Part shown: positions 41,926 through 53,257 of the stretch, in pieces
How the letters are laid out: the number at the start of each line of letters is the position of its first letter
Numbering within the stretch: the first letter of the stretch is position 1
Origin: Chrysogorgia sp. JL179-B06
Lineage: Eukaryota > Cnidaria > Anthozoa > Scleralcyonacea > Chrysogorgiidae
DNA length: 64,000 nt
NCBI GenBank assembly: GCA_035772405.1
Contig: JAYKKM010000205.1
Span: 144,501 to 208,500, forward strand
Direction of reading: 5' to 3'
Translations under genes and position numbers: made by a program
The notes under the pieces: model-generated
What the model saw: the letters and a program-made list of their open reading frames with translations, nothing else
Databases searched by the model: none
What the model was told of the DNA's origin: nothing

Positions 41926-44900
41926 TGATCAGAAAAAATTAAAATATAGTCAAAAAGATATAGATAAAATTGTAAGTTTATTTAATAAGAAAAAAGAAAG
42001 TAAGAAAAATGAAAAAATAGACGATTATTTTTCTGTTAATCATATAGAAACTATTAGTAGAGAAAAATTTAAAGTCACTGAACAACATTTTTCTTTGGAT
42101 GTTTCACGGGAAAAAACGGTTAATTTTATTAGTTTTATTCAATCGTTATCGTTGGTTTTTTCTTATTTAATTAACATTGCACGGGCAAATGTAAAAAGTG
42201 ATGATGATTATGTTAGATTTATCTTTAGTAATGCGCCAAAAAGTTTTTTCTCTACAGCCGTTTTACCCGTGAAAGACTTTGACGTTAAATATTTCTTAAA
42301 TATTATGGAAAAATTTATGCAGAGTAATAAAGAAATAATAGCTAATGGATGGAATAGTAAGGTAATAGTTCAAACTTTTCCCGCAGGAATAAGAACAAAT
42401 AAAAAAAAAATTAGTGTATTAAGGAAAAAAAGTATTTATAATAGTTTGAATAAGGGAAATGCTACAGATAAAGGCGGTGTGAAAAGTAATGTAAAAAAAT
42501 ATGGTCGTAAATTTCGCACGGGGGTATTTTATATTCTTAGCCATGTATTATTTCGTACAGTGAAAGATTGCTGTTTTGCTTTAGCAATATTAGTGGGTTT
42601 ATCATTTTTAAAACAAGACGCTAAATATTTTATAATGAAAAGAAAACCCAATAAACCCGTGGATGATTTATTTACGTGTGAAGAAATTCGAAATGTATAT
42701 CGAGAATGTGGGATACCCGAGGGTAATGTTGATGCCACACAGTTTGAGTTAGTATATAATAATTATTTAAAAAAACAGGGTGTTGATTTGTTAGTGTATG
42801 CTGACACTCATTCCGATAATATAATTTATGATTCACGAACTGATAGTGAGGGTAATCTTATTAAATTAACTAATGAAATTGTATGTTTATGGTTAAATAA
42901 TAATCATTACGATGTAGTCTTAAGCATAAAGGAATTTTCTAAACTTAACACCAGTTCTTTTTGTGTTAAATGTATGAGTCATTTTACACGCCATGAATAT
43001 ATCGATAATCACCTATGTACTACAAATAACTTAACTTGTTTACGATGTTATAAATATCCGAATAAGTGTAAAGATAAAAATAATAAACTTATTTGTAGCA
43101 GTTGTGATATAATTTTTTATGATGAAAATTGTTTTACAAATCATTTAACAAATAAAAATGTTAAACCCTCTCAAAGTAATTATGATCGTTTAACACCGTG
43201 TCAATATTTTTTTTATTGCAAAACCTGTAACAAAATTTGTCCTCGATTCTTTTTCATTTTTTCTAATAAAACAGTTAAACATGATTGTAGCAAACGATTT
43301 TGTTTTCATTGTGATAAATACATGAAACAACCTCATTTTTGTTATGTGAAACCCCTTTCACTTGAATATAACAAGAGGAAAGAAAGTGAACCCACTTTAT
43401 TTTTTTTTGATTTTGAAACAAAAGTAACCGAAACTAAATTGCTCGTACCGTTTTATTGTATCGTCCAAAAGGTATGTAAAAAATGTCAACATATTGAATT
43501 TAAAAAAACAAAAATATTTGAAAAAAAGGATCAAGAAATTATCGATAATACTATTGAAAAAGTTAGTTGTTGTGGGAATAGACAATTTATTTTTGATAAC
43601 AATGTTATTGAAACTTTATGTGAATTTATGTTTGAACAAACAAATTCCGTTTGGATAGCTCATAACGGGGGTAGATTTGATACTATTTTTATTTTAAAAT
43701 ATCTTTTAGAAATAAAACAGATAATGCCGAATACTATAATGAACGGTACTAAAATAATGAGTTTAATAATTAAAGAACAAAATATTAGAATCCTCGATAG
43801 TTATTTGTTTTTTAGTATGAAATTAGCGGATATTCCAAAAGCAATGGATCTTCAAGGGGAATGTAAGGGATTTCATCCTTATGAATTTTACGATTTAACT
43901 TATGAGGGTGAAATTGTAGATCGGAAATTTTTTGATACGAAACATATGAATACAGCAACACTTAATGAATTTGAAAAATGGTATTTAGAAAAAAAGAAAG
44001 AGAAATATATATTTCGTAAAGAGATTTATTATTATTGTTGTAGTGATGTAGATATTTTAAGAAAGGGATGTGTTAAATTTTCTACAATGATCGGCACCAT
44101 AGGTCATATCACCCCCTTTTATGCAAAGAATTGTATTACGATTGCTAGTTTAGCTTTGAAAGTGTATAGACTTAATTTTTAAAAAAAACATTGTGTAGGA
44201 ATTATTCCTGCTTCGGGGTATAGGGGGGGTGTAAAACAGAGTTTAATTGCTATTGATTGGTTAGATGAAATTAATCGAGAATTAGGAGGAAATTTAGAAT
44301 ATATCTGTTCACAAAATGGGGAGAAAAAAATTCTAGGCCGTTTTGTCGATGGTTTTTATAATGAAACGATATATCAATTTCATGGGTGTTTTTATCACGG
44401 ATGTCCCAAATGTTTTGACCCCTATGCATTAAACGTTCTTACAAACGAAAAATTTAGTAATTTATATGCAAATACGCAACGTTTTTCTTGGACAATAAAA
44501 AATGCCGGTTACAAATTAATCGAGATGTGGGAATGTGATTATTTAGAAGAAAAAAAATATACACAGAAACAATTAATTGAAAAGAAAAGAAAATTTTATC
44601 CGTTTACTCCTTTAACACCACGTGACGCATTATATGGGGGACGAACTTCCCCCGTATGTTTATTTAAAGAAACAAAACCCAACGAACGAATAAGTTACGT
44701 AGATTTTACATCGCTATACCCTCATGTACAAAAAAATTATGATTTTCCTGTGGGTCATCCTACTATTTTACTGGGCGAGGATTGTAATAAAATAAAAATC
44801 AAGGACATATTTGGTTTAGTAAAATGTTGTATTTCACCTCCTCGAAATATTTACTTTCCTGTTTTACCTGTTAGAATAGATGGGAAATTATTATTTCCAT

Positions 44901-45970
44901 TATGTTATAAATGTGCTGTGGATAAATGTAATAAATGTGAACATAATGAAAGCGATCGATACTTGACGGGTACTTGGACTAGTGTTGAGATTAATGTTGC
45001 TATAGATAAGGGATATAAAATAATTGCTCTTTACGAAATATATCATTTTGAACGCAAAGAAAAAATCTTTTCACAATACGTAAATCAATTTTTAAAAATC
45101 AAACAAGAATCTTCAGGAATTCCTACGGATTGTTTGAACGCAGATGGAAGTAAAAATGATGATAAAATTAAACAGTATTGTAATGATTATTTAAAAAATG
45201 AAAATGTTTTTTTAGATAAAGACAAAATAGAGAAAAATCCCGGATTAAGAACTATTGCAAAAACATTTTTAAATTCGTTATGGGGAAAATTTGCTCAAAA
45301 CGAAAATAATACACAAGTGTGTTTTTTAAAAGATTATGAAGAATTATTAAATATTGCCAATGATAAAAGTAAAAAATTAACATCGATGGAATTTATAAAC
45401 GAAACATTATTACGTTGTACATATGAAAAAATTGATGATGCAACAACCCCTCTAAAAACGGGAAATGTAATCATTGCATGTTTTGTTACTGCATATGCAC
45501 GTTTGAAATTATACGAGTTACTCGTTAAATTAGACGATCGCGTTTTATATTTTGATACAGATTCTGTTATTTATATATCTGATGAAAATAATTATACTGA
45601 TGTTAAAACGGGAAATTATTTAGGAGATTTAACGAATGAATTAAATGAAAATGAATGGATAACAAATTTTTGTTCAACGGGTCCAAAATGTTACGCGTAT
45701 ATAACTAATTTAAATCAGGAATATATTCATGTGAAAGGTTTTACTTTAAAAAATGAAACAATAAAAGAAAAATTGAATTTTTTATCCTTGACACAATGTG
45801 TTAAAAATCAAGATCAGATCATCGAAATTAAATATCACAATAAAATATGTAAAGATAAACTTAATCATATTTTTATTGAGGATGAAATAAAAAAATTTTC
45901 ATTTACATTTAATAAACGTGTTGTTAAAAATAATTTTAATACGATTCCGTTTGGATTTTTAGATAACTGA
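41918..45970 (+). pseudogene. POLB: Protein-primed family B DNA polymerase, one in-frame stop
   Basis: 1,350 codons in one frame, with a TAA at 44,180-44,182 (codon 755). Order: basic N-terminus; Cys-pair region (about 350-490, CVKC, CLRC, CSSC, CKTC); exonuclease ExoI DFET (about 498), ExoII NGGRFD (about 583), ExoIII YYCCSDVD (about 705); then after the stop PolA DFTSLYP (about 929), PolB NSLWGKF (about 1118) and PolC FDTDS (about 1213). This is the pPolB of Polintons and adenoviruses, which replicates linear DNA from a protein primer. The ATG overlaps the preceding mini-gene. Apart from the stop all catalytic residues are present. Confidence 0.93.
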
Positions 45971-45971
45971 A

Positions 45972-46650
45972 ATGAACAATGTTTCATTACCATTTCAACA
46001 CCCTTTTATGTTAACGTTATGCGGTCCTAGTCAAAGTGGGAAAACATATTGGGTATTACAATTATTGAAAAATATTAACATTATGATTACACCAGCAATT
46101 GTTAAAATGGTTTATTTATATTCAATTTATCAACCTCTGTACGCTGAAATGGAAAAAGTTCTTGCGGAAAAAAACAGATATTAGTGTTGAATTTATTGAT
46201 TGTCAAAAGGGTATTCCCCGCATTACTGATATACAAACGAATACCCGTGAAAATACGTTAATAATATTAGATGATCTCATGTTAGTTGCAACATCATCAA
46301 AAGAAAATCTTGAAAGAATAGATAATATTGCAACTCAAGATGTCCATCATCGTAATATTAGTGTTATTTTTACATGTCAAAATTTAACATATGGTAATGG
46401 TAAATTGCGAAATTTACGTGTCAATAGTCAATATTATGTTATGTTTAAAAATTTAAGCGATTATAATAATATGTATACGATATGTGATAATAAAAAAATT
46501 AATAGAAATAGATTTAATAAAGTATTAAGTGAAATTAATGAGAAACCCTATGGTTATTTGGTATTTGATAATTGTAGAAAAGGGTATGAAAATTGTAGAA
46601 TTAGAACCAATGTATTTCCACATGAATCAACGATAATCTATGATTTGTAA
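45972..46650 (+). pseudogene. ATP: Genome packaging ATPase (FtsK/HerA, A32-like), frameshifted
   Basis: ATG directly after the polymerase stop. Walker A GPSQSGKT at residues 18-25; the frame then breaks in an A7 run near 46,168 and continues in another frame with Walker B TLIILDDLM and the sensor-like FTCQNL. Total length about 225 codons, normal for a Polinton ATPase, which pumps the genome into capsids. The break lies between the two Walker motifs, so as written no full ATPase would be made. Confidence 0.88.
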
Positions 46651-46777
46651 ATAAATGTAAAAATATAAATAAATGTTTGTTAAAAAAAATAAAAAGAGTT
46701 GTTGAAAATCGTTTTTTTAAAAAGTATATATAGTATGGGACGTGTATATTGTGTATGAATTTTTTTTTTTAAAAATC

Positions 46778-47023
46778 ATGGCAAGAAGAAGATATAGAAG
46801 CAGGAGGGTCTCTAGAAAAAAGAAACAAAAAGGGGGTAGTGCTCTAGATATTTTTGGACCTTTGGGATCGTTAGTTGGAAATCAATTGGGAATTGGTATT
46901 CGAAAAAGAAAAAGAAAAAGAAAACAAAAAGGGGGTGCTCGAGGTTCTAATTTTGTCAATATGTTGTTTGGAGGGGGTATTCGCAAAAGAAAACAAAAAG
47001 GAGGGTATTGGAGTCTCTGGTAA
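46778..47023 (+). CDS. pX/mu-like basic core protein precursor with three KGG sites
   Basis: 81 residues from the only ATG, which follows a T/A tract. Layout: basic MARRRYRSRRVSRKKKQKGG, a hydrophobic segment (LDIFGPLGSLVGNQLGIG), basic KRKRKRKQKGG, a short hydrophobic piece, KRKQKGG and an aromatic tail. Adenovirus pX has the same basic-GG-hydrophobic build and is cleaved after GG. With the protease encoded next door this is probably a DNA-condensing virion peptide precursor. Similar proteins are at 50,477, 59,405 and 40,555. Confidence 0.7.
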   Translation: MARRRYRSRRVSRKKKQKGGSALDIFGPLGSLVGNQLGIGIRKRKRKRKQKGGARGSNFVNMLFGGGIRKRKQKGGYWSLW

Positions 47024-47143
47024 CGCGGTTCGGCATTCCCTAGGAGGGTAAAGAGCACGTCAACATAGTAAGAAAAAGATATGGAAGGAGTGTTATCATT
47101 AGAAAAAATATAACCACTGTAAATAATTAATTTTTTTGTTTAA

Positions 47144-47755
47144 TTAAAAATTGGCATTATTAAAACTACAACATGACTGATTGTTATTACTCTTACAATT
47201 TTTTTTACATTTTTTATTATATATTCCTACGAGTACACGACCTAAAATTGTTTCTATTTTCTTTTTTAATTTAATATCGTTTTTTAGTTTAATACGTTCA
47301 TTTTTAAATATTTTTTGTTTATTATTATTTTCGATTTCATTACGACATTGATTGTATAAATATAATAAACTCCAATTTCCACACACTGCAGTATTTTTGG
47401 ATTGTAATTGTTTACTTTGAATATATTGAAATGTTAGTCCTTTTTTTACACTATAATCATACCAATATTCACGTTTATAAAACGAGACATCTTTTGCAAA
47501 ACTATCAAAAAAATTCATATGTTTTTCTTTATCCACCCATATAGCAATCCAATGTTGACCGTTTTGATCTGCTTCATCCGTATTCCAAATCCAACACGAG
47601 GGATAATAAATTTTTTTAGGAAAAATATTTGCAGGAAATGTACCCAAATAATATTTATTTAAAAACTTATTTATTTTTGAAATTTTATTAATCTCGTTCG
47701 TAAATAAAAATTGGGTTAAAAAACAATGTAAATTCATTGATTTTTGCGTCGCCAT
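47144..47755 (-). CDS. PRO: Adenain-like cysteine protease
   Basis: 203 residues. His68 in GQHWIAIWV, Asp84 in FFDSF and Cys125 in TAVCGNWSLLYLY give the C5/Ulp1 order His-Asp-Cys with spacings close to adenovirus protease (His54, Glu71, Cys122); Gln115 or Gln118 could form the oxyanion hole. It would mature capsid and core proteins, fitting the GG sites seen elsewhere in the element. The start overlaps the upstream gene by 22 bp. Intact, unlike its neighbours. Confidence 0.88.
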   Translation of the reverse strand: MATQKSMNLHCFLTQFLFTNEINKISKINKFLNKYYLGTFPANIFPKKIYYPSCWIWNTDEADQNGQHWIAIWVDKEKHMNFFDSFAKDVSFYKREYWYDYSVKKGLTFQYIQSKQLQSKNTAVCGNWSLLYLYNQCRNEIENNNKQKIFKNERIKLKNDIKLKKKIETILGRVLVGIYNKKCKKNCKSNNNQSCCSFNNANF

Positions 47756-48417
47756 TTTCTTCGTGTTGTATAGGGTGGTTTTGAGGGTATAGGAATGTGG
47801 GTGGTGAGCGATGTAGAGGGTTCTTCGTTACTCGCAAGATCCGAAGTGGTTTTTCCCAAATTTATATAACGTTGTCGTAATTTTATATTTCGTATATAAT
47901 AGGCAGGCATATGTAATTTTTTCAATTCTTTTAAAGCAGCCGTCTGCTTTTGTTGTGTAAGATTGAATATGTTTTGTTTGCTGACATTATGCGTTAAATC
48001 GTATAATAAATCATGATGGTTTATTGCAACACCGTTTATTTTTATTATATCTGTACCCCCAATTTTAATTTTTTTCCTTTCAAGAAATTCTTTTATTTGT
48101 TGACCACTTGCCACAGTCGGTGTTTTCCTTACCTCGGGTGATTCATCATTGGTCACCTCATTTTCAAGTTCATTACTTTTTCTTTTCATATTTTGTTGTC
48201 TTTTTAAAAAACTAACCATACTCTCTGCGACACGTTGATCATTATTAACTTTTTTCATTTCTTCTTTCATTTTATTTTTACTTTCAATAAGATCGAAATT
48301 ATTTTTGTTGTTAATTCCCTGCAATAATTTTTCGTTTTCATGATCAGTTTTGATTAAATCTAAAATTTCATTTAATTTACTCGGATTAATTAATTGCATT
48401 TTATTTACTTCGGTCAT
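47734..48417 (-). CDS. Unrecognised virion-cluster protein, 227 aa
   Basis: Sits between the protease and capsid genes and overlaps both neighbours (22 bp with protease, 17 bp upstream). N-terminal half is charged and coiled-coil-like (NKMKEEMKKVNNDQRVAESM); the middle has KKIKIGGTDIIKINGV, with a possible protease site at IGG; the C-terminus is Pro/Ser-rich and basic (TTRRKWRRKNQ). The position suggests a minor virion protein such as a pVI/core analogue, but that rests on context only. ATG behind an A9 tract. Confidence 0.6.
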   Translation of the reverse strand: MTEVNKMQLINPSKLNEILDLIKTDHENEKLLQGINNKNNFDLIESKNKMKEEMKKVNNDQRVAESMVSFLKRQQNMKRKSNELENEVTNDESPEVRKTPTVASGQQIKEFLERKKIKIGGTDIIKINGVAINHHDLLYDLTHNVSKQNIFNLTQQKQTAALKELKKLHMPAYYIRNIKLRQRYINLGKTTSDLASNEEPSTSLTTHIPIPSKPPYTTRRKWRRKNQ

Positions 48418-48953
48418 TTTTTTTTATTTGTTGGTTAAGTAATTTGTATGCTTTTTGATATATGTTGATTATACGAAAATCCTCAGATAATAATATTTTT
48501 AAATCTTTTTCTTTTATTTTGTTCTTTGAAAACTTATTCAAAATATATTTATTATCACTGGAAAGTTGGATAGAAATTTTTTTATTTAAAATATTTTTAG
48601 CAATGTATTGTAATTTATTAATTAATTGAGAATCTAACAACGTATTTTTTTTATCAGTATCTGCTTTAAGATATTTTTTTAACGATGGTAGAAAATCCTT
48701 TTTTTTTTTTCAAAAGCTTTTTTCTTTATTTTATTTAATTGAACTAATGTTTCTAAAAATTTTAAATCATCTTCGCAACTTGATGAAGAAGAAGTAACGG
48801 AACTTTCACTATCCATTTCATCACTAACATCATCGCTAACAACATCGCTATCATTTTCACTATCATTCTCCTCATCATCATCATCTCTTGAATTATCAGT
48901 TTTTTCGTCTTTTTTTACTTCTTCTTTTTTTAATTCATCATTTTTTTCTTCAT
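48401..48953 (-). pseudogene. Acidic virion-cluster protein with two frame breaks
   Basis: Two frames make one gene. The first (about 48,953-48,679) is strongly acidic (RDDDDEENDSENDSD, Ser-rich run SSSSSCEDD); it changes frame in an A12 run near 48,704 and continues with a lysine-rich helical part ending at 48,401. The ATG at 48,953 is itself one A-run away from the acidic frame. An acidic protein within a virion cluster could be a scaffold or chaperone for basic core proteins; that is inference. Confidence 0.5.
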
Positions 48954-48962
48954 TCACTTTTT

Positions 48963-49094
48963 TTATGCGTAAACTGAAAACGGTGGAAATACAAGAATAT
49001 GTTCACGATTTTGGGGTATTTTGTTAATAACTGTTTTTTTTATTTTTGGTTTATTTATTCTATTCTTTGTTGTAATGGGTTTTGTGTTCTTCAT
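48963..49094 (-). CDS. Small basic protein, 43 aa
   Basis: ATG at 49,094 behind an A8 tract; basic N-terminal half (TKNRINKPKIKKTVINK) and a hydrophobic end (EHILVFPPFSVYA). Lies between the capsid gene and the acidic gene on the same strand. No family recognised, but the size and charge suit a virion peptide. Confidence 0.4.
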   Translation of the reverse strand: MKNTKPITTKNRINKPKIKKTVINKIPQNREHILVFPPFSVYA

Positions 49095-49130
49095 TTTTTT
49101 TGTACATCCCCTTGTCACAAATGTTGATAA

Positions 49131-50464
49131 TTAAATGCTGTGTAATAATCTTGCAGGGGTATTTAATCCCACTCTAATTTCATTTCGAAATTCACCAACA
49201 AATATTAACGCACCTACAACTGTATTTTGAGAAAAATGAAAATCCACATTAACATTTCCCGAGGGTCTTATGGGTAATACTGCAAGATGAGAGTCTCTAT
49301 TATCTGTTAAATCAAATGCTAATATAGAATACCCGTTTATAAAGTCATTATAAGTCATAGGCATTTCTGAATAGTTGCGATTTAATACCGAACGTAATTT
49401 TGAGTAAGCTTCAGCATGATTTTCAATTCTCCCGACAACAGCGTTATTTACTGAAACTTCAACATTATCATAATTAGGCCAGTTAAACTCAAAAATATTA
49501 TGAGTATATGATCCGTTCCAATTTGCTAATGGAGAAAATACAATATATAAACGTGTAGGAACGCTACCATTAAACACATCGATTACTTGATGCGAATTTC
49601 GTCCTGCAGCTACTGATTCAGTAATACAACGATAATTGGTTGTATAATATAATGTTTCTTTATTATGGGTCACCATCCCTATATTAAGCGCATTTGATAA
49701 TTGTTTTTTTGGGTTTAAATACAGGAATTTTTATTTTAAAATCATCTAGGGTAATTATAGTAGCAGCAACGGGCATATCAGCATGATTGGCACCCATCAT
49801 TACAATTGTATTTAATGCACGCGTTAAACGTAATTCGACTTTATACGCTGTAGGAATATATATTTCAGCACCACCTTCGCTAAATAATGAACAATCAATC
49901 TCATCTATCAAATTCTGTGATTGATTTTGAAATGCAATTGTTTTTTGTCTCCCTCCTGCATTTACGACATTAGCATTATCAGTGAAACCCACGATATCGC
50001 TCATATGTTCGGCTGTATCTAAATATGCTAAATTAAGCTCTTTAGAATCTTTATATCCCGACGGTGTTTTGACGCATTATAAATTGTATCCATGATGCAA
50101 AATGTGCAAAATTATCTGATGGTGTAATTAAATTTTCATTTATTTTTAATTCTTTTGTTTTCCACATTGTACGAAGGGGTAATGTAATCATCGAAAACCC
50201 CGATGCTGCAGGTGCTATAACTCCAGCAGCATTTCTAATCGATACTCTAGCCATTATTTTAGCATCGCTTGTTTTCATTAATCCAACGGCGTTCCCATGT
50301 CTTGTAAACGTGTATACTGACGATTGATTATCGACAGGCGTTGCGATAATTTCAGTTTCACGACATTCCGTAAACGTATCATTATAGGATGATGAAGTAA
50401 AAAATTGTAAAGGCTCGCTAAATAATATGTCATTTTTTTCCACATCTTCAATTTTTTTACTCAT
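49131..50464 (-). pseudogene. MCP: Major capsid protein (hexon-like double jelly-roll), frameshifted
   Basis: Three consecutive frames (50,464-50,051; 50,004-49,684; 49,676-49,131) form one gene of about 440 codons. The C-terminal part has the signature order of Polinton/adintovirus capsids: NSHQVIDVFNGSVPTRLYIV, THNIFEFNWPNYDNVEVSV, YNDFINGYSILAFDLT and NVDFHFSQN. The N-terminal part shows VSIRNAAGVIAPAASGF and PLRTMWKTKEL. Breaks are at a GGG near 50,060 and an A7 run near 49,700. ATG follows AAATAAA. It would form the capsid shell; this copy cannot do so as assembled. Confidence 0.82.
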
Positions 50465-50476
50465 TTTATTTTTTTT

Positions 50477-50638
50477 TTAAACGTTAATTTTAAGAATATT
50501 TGAAAGTGTTCCCAACACTTGTGGAAGAAACATACCCAGTGCCAATGCTCCACCAAAACCTCCTTTTTGTATTTTTCTTCTACGTTTTCTTATTCCTCTT
50601 TTGTTTTTTCTTTTTTTGATATATTTTTTACGCGTCAT
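50477..50638 (-). CDS. pX/mu-like basic core protein
   Basis: 53 residues: basic MTRKKYIKKRKNKRG through RKRRRKIQKGG, then hydrophobic FGGALALGMFLPQVLGTLSN. This is the exact pX/mu layout (basic peptide, GG cleavage site, hydrophobic tail). It lies 12 bp upstream of the capsid gene on the same strand. It would condense DNA in the particle after cleavage. Intact. Confidence 0.72.
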   Translation of the reverse strand: MTRKKYIKKRKNKRGIRKRRRKIQKGGFGGALALGMFLPQVLGTLSNILKINV

Positions 50639-50757
50639 TTATTTTATTTTTAAAAAACAACAATAACCACAACAACAATAAAAATAATAATAATATACAC
50701 AACATTATGATTTTTTTATATAACTTTTTTTTTTATTTATACTTTTTTTTACACAGT

Positions 50758-51018
50758 CTATCTATTTTGTAAAAAACGTATTACATTTGGATCTATTTTT
50801 TTTCTCTTTTTTTTATTATCACTTGTATAATAAGTATCTAAATTTAAATTTGAGGGTAATCCCACACCCTCATTTAATAAAATTTCTTTCTTAGTTGGAT
50901 TTTCTTTATTTTTTCTTTTCACAACAAAATATGATGAGGAATAATTTTTTCCACGATTTCTACCGTTTAACAATTCAGTATAATCTTCTACGGATAGTTC
51001 ATTTATTTTTTCAGTCAT
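50758..51018 (-). CDS. Unrecognised virion-cluster protein, 86 aa
   Basis: ATG at 51,018 overlaps the stop of the upstream gene by 8 bp, so that start is preferred to the one 15 bp earlier. Charged protein with VEDYTELLNGRNRGKNYSSS and a basic end (KKKRKKIDPNVIRFLQNR). In the minus-strand cluster between penton and pX-like genes; role unknown. Confidence 0.6.
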   Translation of the reverse strand: MTEKINELSVEDYTELLNGRNRGKNYSSSYFVVKRKNKENPTKKEILLNEGVGLPSNLNLDTYYTSDNKKKRKKIDPNVIRFLQNR

Positions 51019-51384
51019 TATTTTTTTCTTCAAATAAATTTATATATATCTTAATTTCTTCACCTTTTAACGGCACGTTATTCTCATAGTTAATAAAGAA
51101 CTGTAGTGATTGTTTAGCCTCTTTATCACTCAAATAATAGTAGATGAAGAAACTGAAATCGTTCCATTATTTATTTTTTTTGATTGTGTTATTGCACTGA
51201 AATCCATTTTGTTTGCACACGTAATTCGAAATGAATTTTTGATATTTTTATATTCAATCGAATTTAAATTCCATAAAAATTTTTCCCCACTATTTACTAA
51301 CACGTAAAGAGAAAAAGGATAAAATATTTTATATTCTTTAATTATCATTTCCCCATTTTTTTCTTCAAGAACAATCAAAAGCAT
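51011..51384 (-). pseudogene. Unrecognised virion-cluster protein, frame break
   Basis: ATG at 51,384 overlaps the penton stop (TAATG). The first frame runs to 51,130 (EYKIFYPFSLYVLVNSGEKF); the continuation in another frame (YYLSDKEAKQSLQFF, then INYENNVPLKGEEIKIYI) ends at 51,011. Together about 125 residues, beta-rich then helical. The break is not in a homopolymer. Function unknown. Confidence 0.5.
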
Positions 51385-52342
51385 TATGTTGAATGTATTA
51401 AACAATCAATACTAAGCGTTCCTGAATCAAAAGGAACTAATTTTCCTGTAGTATCTTTAACTTTAATATGAATTTCTCTTATAATGTCTTTTTTAATTTT
51501 CTCAATGATTTTGGGGGACTATAATAAACTAATTGTCCATCCCCCCCACCACCTTGTCGATTCCATTGAATGGGTACTGTTGTTAACAATTCGGAACAAC
51601 TATCACCAACTAACCCCAGTTCTATTTCATCACAATATATAAACATTTTATTTAATCCGTCGGATACATCGGGTAAGTAATCAAAATGTTTAGAAAAAAG
51701 GGTTCGAGGTGTAGGGTTATCTTTTTTTATTTCAAACAAGAGAGGTACGATTTCAAGACCTTTTTCATTTTTTAAACCTAGCATAAAAGCTATTTTTTTT
51801 GAAAATAATATATTAATCTTTTGATTAAAAGAAGCATATTGAATACCCTTTTTTTCTACCGTAGTCTTGTTAGATAATCGAAATTCATTTACCTGTAACC
51901 CATCGGCTGCATTACTCGCATTTTCATATACCCAATACTCAATCTCAACATTAACATTAATAATTACTTTCCCATTTGATCCGATGGTAAAAATAATTTC
52001 AAATCCTTCTAAGATATTATTTAAAAATATAATTAATGAAGACAAATCATAAATTCCGTCGGGTATAATAAATTTATCCGATGTAAAAACGAACTCACTG
52101 TTTGCGTATACCGAATTATTATTTTCTTCAGGTATAAAATTCTTATAGGTTATGATAAATGAAAAAAAACATTCATCACCAACAATATTTTTAGTTGTTT
52201 GAGGATAACAAACTTGTAAAACTTCTAAAAAACATTCATTGTTCAAAGCATCAATGGGTTGTGCAATTTTCATTTCAAAATCATTAATCAAATTCTTTTG
52301 AAGTCCTCTTGATATTGAATTACTAGCAATGTGTAAATTCAT
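51384..52342 (-). pseudogene. mCP: Penton-like minor capsid protein (single jelly-roll), frame break
   Basis: About 320 codons. Polinton penton landmarks in order: IIPDGIYDLSSLIIFLNNIL, FSKKIAFMLGL, then MFIYCDEIELGLVGDS followed by LLTTVPI, and after a shift REIHIKVKD and GTLSIDCLIHST. The frame changes at A AAA AAG near 51,488, an exact -1 slippery heptamer, and the second frame runs to a TAA overlapping the next ATG. The ATG overlaps the integrase stop (ATGA). It would cap capsid vertices. Confidence 0.78.
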
Positions 52343-53255
52343 TTTTTTTTTAAAACTTGTAATTCAGCACGATAAAAAATTCCTTTAATTTCTTCACGTT
52401 GTTCGTCTTCTAATTGATATGTAACGGGATCGGTGATAAATACTTTTTTAATAAAAAATATCTCATTTGTCCATCGTCGAAGACTGCTTTTTTCAAAAAT
52501 ATTATTTTTTACTCTCGCAATACGTACACGAGTACCTTCACGTATCAGATCTTGAGTGGGAATAGGATAATTTATATGGTCACGTACTATTTTATTTTTT
52601 ACTTTACGTATTTTTCCTTTTTTTTCTTCGCGATAAATTTCAAAAGGTGTTGCACCAGCTAATGCTTTATGTGGGGAATTATTATAACGATTAACAATAA
52701 GGGGTAAATACTGAATATAGTCAAATTCTCCAGTCATTGTTAAAACACGACGAACCATTGTTTTCAAAGTTCCAATTACACGTTCCACATGGGATGCTTT
52801 TATTTCTCTATTATACGTATGAAATACTTCAAAATTATATTTTTTACTTAATTTCGTACGTATATCTTGAAATTCTGTTCCTTCATCACTTTGAATTTTA
52901 AGAGGGGCTATTCCTTCTTCAATAAGAATACTTTCAAATTTATTTTTAACATTATTAGACGTTTTCTTTTTTATTAATTTTACCCAACAAAATCTTGAAA
53001 AAATATCAATACACACCAACCAATAACGATATTGATTATTATATCGGGCTAAATCTTTATTTTCAGCTAAATCAATTTCCCATTGTTCATTATTTTTATT
53101 AACAGCATATTTCAAACGTCTATATATTTTTTTTTACTACTACTATGTAATCTATAATTAGAATAATCCTCATCAGTTAATGTCTCTCCTTTTAATAATC
53201 TTGAAGCTTTTTCAATAAAGTCAGCAGAAAATTTAGTTTTTTTCTTTTTACTCAT
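52339..53255 (-). pseudogene. INT: Polinton integrase (rve, DDE), frame break
   Basis: Starts at ATG 53,255 with a lysine-rich N-terminus (ADFIEKASRLLKGETLTDED) and shifts frame in an A9 run near 53,130. Then the RNase-H core: WEIDLAEN (first Asp), LVCIDIFSRFCWVKLI, QSDEGTEF (second Asp), SHVERVIGTLK (Glu). The D-x33-E spacing is the Polinton/retroviral type. C-terminal PHKALAGATPFEIYR and a basic SH3-like part complete it. It catalyses insertion with the 6-bp duplication. Apart from the shift all catalytic residues are present. Confidence 0.9.
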
Positions 53256-53257
53256 TT

